DNA from: Streblospio benedicti
Taxonomy: Eukaryota > Annelida > Polychaeta > Spionida > Spionidae
DNA length: 64,000 bases
Assembly: GCA_019095985.1 (NCBI GenBank)
Contig: CM032666.1
Span: 3,956,670-4,020,669 of the forward strand
Reading direction: 5' to 3'
A model generated the notes under the pieces. That model was not told where the DNA came from. It worked only from the letters and a program-made list of their open reading frames with translations, and searched no databases. The translations under genes were made by a program, and so were the position numbers. Shown here in pieces: positions 1-10,711 of the stretch. The first letter of the stretch is position 1. Each line of letters begins with the position of its first letter.

Positions 1-3000
1 TGAATAACAGCAAAGGCAGCTGCATCAATGGGTGTCTTTAGAGAAAATTAATAATGAAAGAATGAAAGAATGATTCATTCTTTTTAATTAAAACTCTTTT
101 CAAAGGCCATAGATGACTGCATTTGGGTAACAGAACTCGGTCACTCACCCTCCACACGTAGTGAGATATTTTCTGAGATCTCACACCCAAAGTCCTATAA
201 TAACCTTTCAAAATGACTATTTAGTAGACATAAAGTCACTCACTTCAAGATTCTTGAGTGCCTGCTCACACTCTGCTCTCCGTTTGGCGACGTTGCGGTA
301 AATGTCTCTTTTGGATGACACGTTTGCCATCTTGAGCAGAATGCTCTTTTCCAGGCTGCACTGCTGCCTTATTTTTCTGGACAGCCTTGGCTTGGGATTG
401 GTGACAGCCTATGGATAAATATTTTATAAATATGTAGATTTCCATTCACACTAAGGTCATTTGGCATTCTTGGTAGACTACCTGAGTATACTATCTTTTT
501 CAACTCCATCTGTAGAATATACTATATGACTATGAAGCGCTGCCAGTCAGATCACTCACATTACGATTCACTTATCTAACAATGCCATGGAGTAGAATTC
601 AACTGGTTATAGGGATGGGAAGCATCCATGTATATTAGAAAACAAAATTTCATTTTCTCTGTATTATTCGGAAATTTTAAGGCAGAAGAATTTTTTTTTT
701 GGTCAATCTTTTAGAAATTACCTTGATTAGTAACTCATTTGTGAAACTCTCAATATCTGTTTTTGCCTTGCCAGCAATCAGGTCCTGCAGACTTAACGTT
801 GTATTGTACTGGGCAGGCTCAACCCTGTCTAATGCAGCAACCAGAGCGTGTCTGGCTACCGCATTTCTTAAAATTTTTGCTGTGTATCTGGAAGCAAAAG
901 AAAAGTCCTTACATATAGCTATGATTTTCTTCATAAAAGGTGTCAGCAGTAACAAACGCCGGCACGGGTACATACTTTTCCAGTTTCGTGTACCCCACGT
1001 ATTGCACCCGATCTCCCCGATCTAGACTTGAGTGTTTGACTTGTTCGTTGGATTGACTACAATTACGATTGCAAAGCCACTACCCCTCTAAGGAATGGAT
1101 ATCAGTAATTATATCCATGAATCCCACAGAAGTAAATAGTCATATGCATAAGGATAGAAAATTACATCCTACAAACATCTGAACTGAGACATCAAATAAT
1201 TTAATGTAAATCAACAGCCACAGAAAACAGATCAGCATCATGTATTTAAAAAAAACACCTGAAAGTTGTATTTGAAACTCGATGTAAATATGCCATCAGA
1301 GCGATGTAACTTTCGATTTGTAGTTGTTCAAAATATAAACACACACACATAGAATAACAATATTACATATAAATGCAAGTCGTAGAGATGCCAAAAATCA
1401 CTGGGCTCTCTAAGTTTGGTTTCATAGCATTCAGCAGCTTTCCTCAAAAATTGGTCATAGGTTTGAGGAAAAAGAATTGCAATATATTCACAGAAAGAAC
1501 TTTGCATTACTGGGACTATAATAACTTTAAGATAATCCTCATTGAAAATTATTGTTTGGTGAATAAAAGTGTAAATTAAGAGTATTTTTCGGTTGAAACC
1601 ATTTGCAGTAATTTGTGGAATAAGTGCCGTAGGGAAAGAATAAGATATGTGTCAGTTCAATAATCCACCTAGTAGTGCTAGTTTACCTTGAATGATACTT
1701 TTTGTATCACAAAACTTGGGATGTCTATTTCTTCATCGGATTCTTCATTCAATCCATCTCTTCTCATCATTTGAACTTTGTCAAAGATCCTATAGTAATA
1801 GGACCTTGCAGTTTCGCTCATTCTTCAAATAATAAATTGAAATCGACATTGAACTTACAATATAAGATATCTAAAAATAACACATGTGACAATATCCTTA
1901 CAAGCTTTGTCAGCCCAAAAAAGGTCACTTTTTCGGTTTGAATTGCTTGGAATTACATCATTAATAACCTATGGCAAAAATGGTGATATAAAAATGATTC
2001 AAGACTGTTATGATTGGGACCTGTGATGGGTTACTTAAACCTTTGTTACAAATAACCATCTGATTGAACTCAATTGGAATTTCATTTTACAAATAGACAT
2101 TGAAAGAAATTACTGTGAAAAGACAGTTACTAAAATTAACCATGCAGTAATAAACACCTTGCTAAGTTTCCGGTTAGTAGCNNNNNNNNNNNNNNNNNNN
2201 NNNNNNNNNNNNNNNNNNNNNNNNNNNNNNNNNNNNNNNNNNNNNNNNNNNNNNNNNNNNNNNNNNNNNNNNNNNNNNNNNTAATTAAATACTAAATATT
2301 TCCCTAACATTCACATACTATTGTTGAATCAACTAAAAATATCTGATCATGAACCATTATTACATTTCCTTAATCATATAAAAATCTTACACAAACTAAA
2401 TACATGTAATATATACTCACAAATATATGGGATATTTCCACAAAACCTTAACCTTAACCTGCCATTTCTAATATGTGATGATGTTGCAAAAAATTCAATA
2501 CTCAAAAGTACAAAATACTAATACATGCACTAATGCACATACTATATACATGCACCATCAAGTCTGATTCAATAATTTGTAATCTCAATATTATGTACAG
2601 TGAAACCCTTCAAACTGGCATTAACAGTTTTTTTTTTAAAGATCTTTTTAATACTCAGGGACGCATTCAGAAATTTGAGAGCGGGGGCTAATTTTCAAAT
2701 TTTGAGAGCGGGGGGGCTAATTTTCAAATTTTGAGAGCGGGGGGGCGGGCGGATTTGTCCGTGCGTGGGGGCAGATCCAGGTTTTTGGAAAAGGGACGTA
2801 AGGAAAACATAAGGAAAGGGGGGCTCACTTACGGTATTTCATGAAAAACCCTATGAAAATGAAGTATTTTGGTGGGAAAAGGGGGGGGGGCTAAATTGTA
2901 GGGGGGCTTTAAGGCTAATATGGCAGGCGGGGGGCTAGAGCCCCCGCCCCCCCGCTGGATCCGTCGCTGATACTAGTACATGGACACGGACGAGCTTGAC

Positions 3001-3357
3001 AACCAAACGCGTAAATGACGTTTCCTGTGTTGTCTGACGTACTAAAATACTTTTAGTAGCCTAAACTGCAGTACACAAGACTGCCAAGACAGACAATATG
3101 GTCCGATTAACGTGCTCATAAATCTTTACTAGCAAATGATTATGTCGAATCCATCCAGCATGTTGTAGAAAAGAGTATCATAAACGGGTCTTAATTCATA
3201 AACACGAACATTAAGAAATATTAAGTGTAAAATATGATGTCAAAAAACAGGCAATTTCCCCTTCATTAGCACGAGAGAAAGTTTTAATCACCTGCATCTC
3301 AAAGCACGTGGCTGACGCATCCTCCATCATACGCTTCTTGACGGAGAACGAACGCAT
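1..3357 (-). CDS. 5' part of an unrecognised multi-exon helical protein gene (runs off the left edge)
   Basis: I do not recognise the product. Exons seen on the minus strand: 3357-3292 (starts at ATG, 22 codons, begins MRSFSVKKRMMEDAS, donor CAG|GTGATT); an exon cut by the assembly gap and ending at 2158 (AAG|GTGTTT); 1789-1687 (34 codons, acidic EESDEEIDIP); a weak one at 1442-1367; 887-722 (55 codons plus 1 nt, with ARHALVAALDRVEPAQYN); 408-244 (55 codons, Lys/Arg-rich, with KRDIYRNVAKRRAECEQ); and 35-1, which reads TPIDAAAFAVI and continues outside. The joins 887-722 to 408-244 to 35-1 are all phase 0 and stay open, which is the main evidence. The gap exon read in its third frame also joins the 1789 exon correctly. 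The 1442-1367 exon fits its downstream neighbour in one frame but not its upstream neighbour, so an exon is missing there or the call is wrong. Composition suggests alpha-helix and possible coiled coil. No catalytic motif is visible. Confidence 0.72.
2182..2281. other. Assembly gap of 100 N
   Basis: Exactly 100 N. The round length indicates a placeholder rather than a measured gap. It probably hides part of an exon of the minus-strand gene, because the reading frame runs from the donor at 2158 up to the gap edge. Confidence 0.99.
2640..2975. mobile_element. G-rich non-autonomous element (MITE-like) with internal short tandem repeats
   Basis: This stretch holds three tandem copies of about 32 bp, each with a GAGCGGGGG run followed by CTAATTTTCAAATTTT, then G-runs and a CCCCCGC-rich end near GGATCCGTCGC. 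The phrase AAATGAAGTATTTTGGTGGG recurs at about 49306-49330 in a second G-rich element, which marks a dispersed family. No open reading frame of note lies inside. It sits in an intron of the minus-strand gene. Confidence 0.6.
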
Positions 3358-3607
3358 GAATGAAACAGAGCTTTTTAATTAAGGCTGTTTATTCATTCAT
3401 GCATTATTCATGAACGGAAACCACGTGATGCTTACTAGATATGACGTTGCGCGCTATCCACCAATCAACGTTAAACTTGGGAATGTTAGGATAAACAATT
3501 AAATCACGTGATGGTTACGTTACGTTGCGGCATCAAGAATCCAAAAGGGTCATTTGGTAAGAATGTTTTTAATTGATTTAAAACGTAGTTTTAGTGTATC
3601 CTTTGCG
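3358..3607. promoter_or_regulatory. Candidate bidirectional promoter between two divergent first coding exons
   Basis: This 250-bp interval separates the ATG of the minus-strand gene (3357) from the ATG chosen for the plus-strand candidate (3608). It holds two CACGTG E-boxes (3422-3427 and 3505-3510, the second within ATCACGTGAT), a TGACGTTG element near 3442 and a CCAATCA box near 3461. An imperfect hairpin (CATGAATGAAACAG against its complement) spans about 3355-3403. E-box plus CCAAT without a TATA box is typical of housekeeping divergent promoters. The motif calls are direct; the promoter role is inferred. Confidence 0.5.
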
Positions 3608-5452
3608 ATGGAAACTGGTCCAAATCAACCGGTAAGTAACAGCGGGTCGAGTGAGTATAAACATTGCCGTGAACAACTCAGGACATGGGCGGATATTGAC
3701 TTTGCATTTCCCGCGGAAAAGTCCATCTTAAAAATGGTTCCATGGATCATAACAGTAAGCATTTTTTTCATTCAACTTTACAAGTAAGTATTTTCTTCAG
3801 ATACAATAATACATGAAAATTTCATGTAGACATTGGTAAAGATTTTTATCCTAGACAATTGCCGGGAAACAGAAAAAACCCCCACAAATAAACAAAAATA
3901 AAGAAATAAATAAACAAAAAGCTGAGGATCTGCTAGTGCTTTTTTAGATCAAAGGACAGCGGGTGCAGCTTGGAAGTTCATTCAGCATTCCTCCAAAGAC
4001 TGTGTTGATGATGTTTTTTTCCTTTTCAGTGCGTTCAAACGACGTTCTGCCATTCAGTTCCCGGTTATTGCAGTGTTTGTCTCTTGGCAATTTGCTGTTT
4101 AATAGAGTTTTTATCCTACTGCTGCAGACTGCCTGCTGAGCAATAGACTTGTATTGTTCGCATCTTAGTGTTTAACTCTGCCTGGACTCGGTATCATCTT
4201 GATTATGATGTGTCCTGACTCTTTTAGATGTGAGCTACTTGGTTGTACTTTTTAATGTTGTTTCAGATTGTCTTACAGTGCAATTAAAAAATAATCATCC
4301 AAATCCAATCTAAAATTTATTGTGATAACAGTTTTCGAACACACAAGGGAATCATCATAGGAAATGTCTTTCATTACCACATTTGACTTCTAATATATAA
4401 AATATAAAATTTATTTTTATTGCACAAAAAAGCTTTTCATCTCTTTAGAGATCTTTTCAATTTTTACAAACTTACGTTATAACCTAAGCGTATGTTCACA
4501 CATACGCGATATCGCTTGAGCGACGTAGCGATGAGGCGATGGGCGATTTGGTGTTCACACACACGCGATTTTGCCCGTACTCAGTATTAGCTGTGTGGCC
4601 AGATTTATGAGTCAAATCACGAATGCCGGGGACAAGTTATTGAGCAAGTGTTACGACACTACGCCGGGACAGTCATAGTGCACTCATGGCACCGACCGCA
4701 ATCATGGTTTTCCTGACATGTGCCTGCACGTAGTTCATAAAACAGTGATTTCTGACCGCCCATTTCAGCCGGTATTATTGGATAAAATTGTCCTCACATG
4801 GTCACTTCAATCGACACTAGTCTCAATGAGTCGGCCAAACACTGTTGATCTTCGCGAATTCTCGTCTGACAGAGACTCGGCAGACGGAGGCGCCGTGAAA
4901 AAGCAAATCGTGAGCCCTCCCCCCCCCCTCCTCTACAGACTGGGGTCTGCAATATTCAATTCATCAAGTGAATCAACCAGCAAGCTAGTCAATCGATTAA
5001 TCAATCAATTAATGTTCTGTTCCAGCTTGTGGCATTGTTCAAGCACAGCAAACTGCATGAGAAGCTAACTGTTGGCAAATTACAGTGTGGACACTTCACC
5101 AGGTGCAGACCAGACAAAGGTGGGTTCTATCCAAATTGTTATGGTTGTTAGTTGGAAGTCTAGCGGCTAGGGCAAAATTTTGTAATTTTGGGCATATTTT
5201 CAGCTAGAAATCATCGCCCTTTAGAGACATAGTCATTTGTCCTAAGCTTTTTTTATATGTCAGTGACAACCCATGGGTTTAGGGTGTGATATCTCAGTAG
5301 AAGGTCAAAGAGAGGGAGTGGGTGCACGGATCATGACCTCCATTTCCTCATGTAATTTACATGTTTGCTTGTATGTTTTAGCTGGAGGAGAATTTGTGTC
5401 TGAAATACATAAAAAATCTATGACTGCGCACATTCACATTTCCAAAATCTAG
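3608..5452 (+). CDS. Candidate small gene: first exon plus the two-exon cassette of array copy 1
   Basis: The first exon 3608-3754 has an ATG in good context (GCGATGG), encodes 49 codons starting METGPNQPVSNSGSSEYKH and ending LKMVPWIIT, and is followed by GTAAGC. It ends in phase 0. The nearest compatible acceptor is TTCTGTTCCAG at 5025, opening the 94-nt exon 5026-5119 (starts LVALFKHSKLHEKL, contains CGHFTRCRPDK). That exon joins 5382-5452 (AGGEFVSEIHKKSM), which ends in TAG. The product would be about 104 residues with a short hydrophobic stretch across the first junction and a Cys/His cluster (CGHFTRC). An earlier in-frame ATG near 3560 would add an N-terminal extension. An internal GTAAGT at 3632 is an alternative donor, also phase 0. 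I do not recognise the family. Transcription is unproven. Confidence 0.45.
3836..4740. other. Intron or intergenic stretch before the tandem array
   Basis: No exon is visible between the candidate first exon and array copy 1. At about 4488-4575 there is a short repeat-like segment in which GTTCACACA(T/C)ACGCGAT occurs twice around several GCGAT words, as in the ends of small palindromic elements. A poly-A/AAATAAA-like stretch lies near 3885-3920. Nothing else stands out. Confidence 0.4.
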
Positions 5453-5574
5453 GTTTCTATATAAAATACATCAAATTTCAATTGGGAAGAGTACAGCAAA
5501 TGATATTCAGTGTGGATTGTGTAAATGTGGGACTGTGATGGAAGCACAAAGAATAATAAAATAAAAAATAAATA
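4741..5574 (+). repeat. Array unit 1 (exon-like segments 5026-5119 and 5382-5452)
   Basis: Segment A reads LVALFKHSKLHEKLTVGKL and then QCGHFTRCRPDK, with CCAG before it and GTGGGT after it. Segment B reads AGGEFVSEIHKKSM and then TAHIHISKI, ending in TAG just before GTTTCT. This copy has the most divergent segment A (His-Glu, Thr, Phe variants). Confidence 0.8.
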
Positions 5575-6357
5575 AAACAGTGATTTCTGACCGCCCATTT
5601 CAACCGGTATTATTGGATAATAGTGTCCTCACATGGTCGCTTCTCGTCTGACAGAGACTCGGCAAACACGGAGGTGCCATGAAAAAGCAAACCGTGAGCC
5701 CTCCCACCCCGACACCCTCCCAACTGCAGTGTGCAAAATTCCATTCATCAACTGAATCAACCAGCCAGCCAATCAATCAATTAATCAATCAATATTCTGT
5801 TCCAGTTGGTGGCATTTTTCAAGCACAGCAAACTGCATAAGAAGCTAATTGTTGGCAAATTACAGTGTGGACACTTGACCAGGTGCAGACCAGACAAATG
5901 TGGGTTCTATCCAAATTGTTATGGTTGTTAGTTGAAAGTCTAGCGGCTAGGGCAAAATTTTGTAATTTTTGGGCATATTTTCAGCTAGAAATCATTGCTC
6001 TTTAGAGACATAGTCATTGGTCCTAAGCTTTTTTATATGCCCATGACAACCCATGGGTTTAGGGTGTGATATCTCAGTAGAATTTCAAAGAGAAGGGGTG
6101 GGGGCACAGATCATGTCCCCCATTTCATCATGTAATTTACATGTTTGCTTGTATATTTGTTTTAGCTGGAGGAGGATTTGTGTCTGAAATGCATCAAAAA
6201 TATATGACTGCGCACATTCACATTTCCAAAATCTAGGTTTCTATATAAAATATATCAAATTTCAATCGGGAAGAGTACAGCAAATGATATTCAGTGTGGA
6301 TGTTGTAAAGGTGGGACGGGGATGGAAGCACAAAAAATAATAAAATAAAAATAAATA
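5575..6357 (+). repeat. Array unit 2 (exon-like segments 5806-5899 and 6166-6236)
   Basis: Both segments remain open in the same frames as in unit 1. Segment A ends AAAT instead of AAAG, so the -1 base of the donor is changed but the GT is kept. Segment B carries Tyr for Ser in QKYMTAHIHISKI and ends in TAG. Confidence 0.8.
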
Positions 6358-7170
6358 AAACAGTGATTTCTGACCGCCCATTTCAGCAGATATTATTGGA
6401 TAAAATCGTCCTCACATGGTCACTTCACTCGACACTAGTCTTAATGAGTCGGCCAAACACTGTTTATCTTTGCGAATTATCGTCTGACAGAGACTCGGCA
6501 GACGGAGGCGTCATAAAAAACAAACCGTGAGCCCCCCCTTCTACGGACTGCAGTCTGCAATATTCCTTTCATCAACTGAATCAACCAGCCAGCCAATCAA
6601 TCAATTAATCAATCAATATTCTGTTCCAGTTGGTGGCATTTTTCAAGCACAGCAAACTGCATAAGAAGCTAATTGTTGGCAAATTACAGTGTGGACACTT
6701 GACCAGGTGCAGACCAGACAAAGGTGGGTTCTATCCAAATTGTTATGGTTGTTAGTTGGAAGTCCAGCGGCTAGAGAAAAATGTAAATTTTGGGCATATT
6801 TTGTAGAAATCATCGCCCTTTAGATGATAGTCATTGTTCCTAACCATTTTTATATGCTAGTGACAACCCATGGGTTTTGGGTATGATATCTCAGTAGAAG
6901 ATCAAAGAGAGGGAGTGGGCGCACGGGTCATGACCGCCATTTCATCATGTAATTTACATGTTTGCTTGCATATTTGTTTTAGCTGGAGGAGGATTTGTGT
7001 CTGAAATGCATCAAAAATCTATGACTGCGCACATTCATATTTCCAAAATCTAGGTAAAATATATCAAATTTCAATTGGGACGAGTACAGCAAATGATATT
7101 CAGTGTGGATGTTGTAAAGGTGGGAAGGTGATGAAAGCCCCAAAAATAATAAAATAAAAAATAATAAATA
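6358..7170 (+). repeat. Array unit 3 (exon-like segments 6630-6723 and 6983-7053)
   Basis: Segment A is intact with a GTGGGT donor. Segment B ends in TAG and is followed by GTAAAA, the best donor-like context of the series, because a short deletion removed the TTTCTATAT found in other copies. Confidence 0.8.
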
Positions 7171-8004
7171 AAACAGTGATTTCTGACCGCCCATTTCAGG
7201 CGGTATTATTGGATAAAATCGTCCTCACATGGTCACTTCACTCGACACTAGTCTCATTGAGTCGGCCAAACACTGTTTATCTTTGCGAATTCTCATCTGA
7301 CAGAGACTCGGCAGACGGAGGCGCCGTGAAAAAAAACAAACCCTGAGCCCCCTACCCCACCCACCCCTCTCCCGAGTCTGCAGCATTCCATTCATCAACT
7401 GAATCAACCAGCCAGCCAATCAATCAATTAATCAATCAATATTCTGTTCCAGTTGGTGGCATTTTTCAAGCACAGCAAACTGCATAAGAAGCTAATTGTT
7501 GGCAAACTACAGTGTGGACACTTGACCAGGTGCAGACCAGACAAAGGTGGGTTCTATCCAAATTGTTATGGTTGTTAGTTGGAAGTCTAGCAGCTAGGGC
7601 AAAATTTTGTAATTTTTGGGCATATTTTCAGCTAGAAATCATCGCCCTTTAGAGACATAGTCATTTGTCCTAAGCTTTTTTTATATGCCAGTGACAACCC
7701 ATGAGTTTTGGGTGTGATATCTCAGTAGAAGGTCAAAGAGAGGGGGTGGACACACAGCATGACCCCCATTTCATCATGTAATTTACATGTTTGCTTGTAT
7801 ATTTGTTTTAGCTGGAGGAGGATTTGTGTCTGAAATACATAAAAAATCTATGACTGCGCACATTCACATTTCCAAAATCTAGGTTTCCATATAAAATACA
7901 TCAAATTTCAATTGGGAAGAGTACAGCAAATGATATTCAGTGTGGATTGTGTAAATGTGGGACTGTGATGGAAGCACAAAGAATAATAAAATAAAAAATA
8001 AATA
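7171..8004 (+). repeat. Array unit 4 (exon-like segments 7453-7546 and 7812-7882)
   Basis: Segment A is intact; its only change from unit 3 (TTA to CTA, Leu) is silent. Segment B matches unit 1's EIHKKSM version and ends in TAG. Confidence 0.8.
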
Positions 8005-8588
8005 AAACAGTGATTTCTGACCGCCCATTTCAACAGGTATTATTGGATAATAGTGTCCTCACATGGTCACTTCTCGTCTGACAGAGACTCGGCAAACACG
8101 GAGGTGCCATGAAAAAGCAAACCGTGAGCCCTCCCACCCCCGACCCCCTCCCGACTGCAGTCTGCAAAATTCCATTCATCAACTGAATCAACCAGCCAAT
8201 CAATCAATTAATCAATCAATATTCTGTTCCAGTTGGTGGCATTTTTCAAGCACAGCAAACTGCATAAGAAGCTAATTGTTGGCAAATTACAGTGTGGACA
8301 CTTGACCAGGTGCAGACCAGACAAAGGTGGGTTCTATCCAAATTGTTATGCTTGGGCCGCAAAATGTTGTAATTTTTGGGCATATTTTCAGCTAGAAATC
8401 ATTGCCCTTTAGAGACATAGTCATTGGTCCTAATCTTTTTTATATGCCAGTGACAACCCATGGGTTTAGGGTGTGATATCTCAGTAGAAGATCAAACAGA
8501 GGGGGTGGACACACAGATCATGACCCCCATTTCATCATGTAATTTACATGTTTGCTTGTGTATTTGTTTTAGCTGGAGGAGGATTTAA
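8005..8588 (+). repeat. Array unit 5, interrupted (segment A 8233-8326; segment B cut after about 8584)
   Basis: Segment A is intact with a GTGGGT donor. Segment B begins at 8573 after TTTTAG but is broken after GGAGGAGGATT by a foreign insertion at a TTAA site. The rest of the unit is missing, so this copy cannot encode the full cassette. Confidence 0.85.
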
Positions 8589-9137
8589 CCCTTTAGATGC
8601 CGTGGGCTCCTACAGGAGCCCACTCTAAATACCCTCCTCAGTGCCGTGGGCTCCTGTAGGAGCCTTATTTCAGAAAAAAACAGTTTGAGTTTGTCTGCCA
8701 TATTCGTATGTAAACACTCGTGGTTCTAGTCTCAAATTCTGGTGTGTCAACAACAACTTTACCTTGACATTTCGATGTATTTCTAGAAGGAAATAAGCAG
8801 CATAGTGTTAATATTTTAATTCTATTCGTGAGAACGAATAATTACCCACCCAATACGCATTATGTGCTGCAATTTTGAGCTCTGAAATACTCTTAGTTGT
8901 GTTCGTAAAACTATGGCTTGTCATATATGGCTGGAATCCTTGAGAAACCAGCTTTGCTTTGAGACCTAACATGAAATGTGAAACTAGAATCCACGGTCAT
9001 ATCACGACATCGAATTTTTAGCCTTGAAAGCGGTATTCTTAGGGTTCAACTGCGGCAAAACTATTTTGACAACTGCTAAATGATGCAATAAGCCTTTATC
9101 AAGAGCGCCCTTACGAATCTATAGCAGCGCCGCGCAT
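8585..9137 (+). mobile_element. piggyBac-like terminal fragment inserted into the array
   Basis: The insertion starts at TTAA (8585-8588) followed by CCCTTTAGATGCC, the usual form of a piggyBac-superfamily end with its TTAA target. Just inside are two hairpins: 10-bp arms GTGGGCTCCT and AGGAGCCCAC at 8602-8623, and 7-bp arms at 8649-8664. The second CCTCAGTGCCGTGGG repeats the terminal motif. No transposase frame is present and no matching AGGGTTAA end is seen at the right border. The element is therefore a non-autonomous copy or a one-ended remnant, with loss of flanking array DNA. Confidence 0.6.
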
Positions 9138-9911
9138 GACTGCCCATTTCAGCCGGTATTATTGGATAAAATCGTCCTCACATGGTCACTTCACTCAACA
9201 CTAGTCTCAATGAGTCGGCCAAACACCGTTTATCTTTGCGAATTCTCGTCTGACAGAGACTCGGCTGACTGAGGCGCTGTAAAAAACAAAACAAACAAAC
9301 AGAATCAACCAGCCAGCCAATCAATCAATTAATCAATCAATATTCTGTTCCAGTTGGTGGCATTGTTCAAGCACAGCAAACTGCATAAGCAGCTAATTGT
9401 TGGCAAACTACAGTGCGGACACTTGACCAGGTGCAGACCAGACAAAGGTGGGTTCTATCCAAATTGTTATGGTTGTTAGTTGGAAGTCCAGCGTCTTGGG
9501 CCGCAAAATGTTGTAATTTTTGGGCATATTTTCAGCTAGAAATCATTGCCCTTTAAAGACATTGTCATTGGTCCTAAGCTTTTTTATATGCCAGTGACAA
9601 CCCATGGGTTTAGGGTGTGATATCTCAGTAGAAGGTCAAAGAGAGGGAGTGGACACACAGAGCATGACCCCCATTTCATCATGTAATTTACATGTTTGCT
9701 TGTGTATTTGTTTTAGCTGGAGGAGGATTTGTGTCTGAAATGCATCAAAAGTCTATGACTGCGCACATTCACATTTCCAAAATCCAGGTTTCTGTATAAA
9801 ATATATCAAATTTCAATTGGGAAGAGTACAGCAAATGATATTCAGTGTGGATTGTGTAAAGGTGGGACTGTGATGGAAGCACAAAACATAATAAAATAAA
9901 AAAAATAAATA
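9138..9911 (+). repeat. Array unit 6 (exon-like segments 9354-9447 and 9717-9787, CAG ending)
   Basis: Segment A is intact (HKQLIVGKL variant). Segment B reads AGGGFVSEMHQKSMTAHIH and then ISKIQ, ending CAG|GTTTCT in place of TAG. It is the only copy whose 55-codon cassette is fully open into a donor-like site. The unit lacks its first bases, next to the insertion scar. Confidence 0.8.
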
Positions 9912-10711
9912 AAACAGTGATTTCTGACCACCCATTTCAGCCGGTATTATTGGATAGTATCGTCCTCACATGGTCACTTCACTCAACACTAGTCTCAATG
10001 AGTCGGCCAAACACTGTTTATCTTTGCGAATTCTCGTCTGACAGAGACTAGGCAGACGGAGGCGCCGTGAAAAAACAAACCGTCAGCCCTCCCCCCCCCC
10101 CCTCTACAGACTGGAGTCTGCAATATTCAATTCATCAAGTGAATCAACCAGCAAGCTAATCATTTGATTAATCAATCAATTAATGTTCTGTTCCAGCTCG
10201 TGGCATTTTTCAAGCACAGCAAACTGCGTGAGAAGCTAATTGTTGGCAAACTACAGTGTGGACACTTGACCAGGTGCAGACCAGACAAAGGTGGGTTCTA
10301 TCCAAATTGTTATGGTTGTTAGTTGGGAGTCTAGCGGCTTTGGCAAAATGTAATTTTTGGGCATATTTTCAGCTAGAAATCATCGCTCTTTAGAGACATA
10401 GTCATTGGTCCTAAGCTTTTTTATATGCCAGTGACAACCCATGGGTTTAGGGTGTGATATCTCAGTAGAAGATCAAAGAGAGGGAGTGGGCGCACGGGTC
10501 ATGATCCCCATTTCATCATGTAATTTACATGTTTGCTTGTGTATTTGTTTTAGCTGGAGGAGGATTTGTGTATGAAATGCATCAAAAATCTATGACTGCG
10601 CACATTCACATTTCCAAAATCTAGGTTTCCATATAGAATATATCAAATTTCAATTGGGAAGAGTACAGCAAATGATATTCAGTGTATATTGTGTAAAGGT
10701 GGGATGGTGAT
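9912..10711 (+). repeat. Array unit 7, last copy (exon-like segments 10197-10290 and 10554-10624)
   Basis: Segment A is intact with HSKLREKL. Segment B has Tyr in FVYEMHQKS and ends in TAG. Similarity to the other units stops after about 10711, where the expected A-rich tail is replaced by unrelated DNA. Confidence 0.8.

Larger units (their letters stand above)
4741..10711 (+). repeat. Seven-copy tandem array of a ~0.8-kb unit carrying an exon pair
   Basis: Units start with CAGTGATTTCTGACCGCCC at 4743, 5578, 6361, 7174, 8008 and 9915, with a trimmed start at about 9138. Spacing is 776-837 bp except for the insertion-bearing copy 5. Each unit holds, in order, a conserved ACATGGTCACTTC/GAGACTCGGC block, a variable C-rich tract, AATCAATCAATTAATC repeats, exon-like segment A (94 nt), a spacer with CAACCCATGGGTTT, exon-like segment B (71 nt) and an A-rich AAATAAATAAAA tail. 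Copies differ by scattered substitutions and small indels, so the array is fairly young. The left edge is sharp at about 4741. The right edge dissolves after about 10711. Confidence 0.95.
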
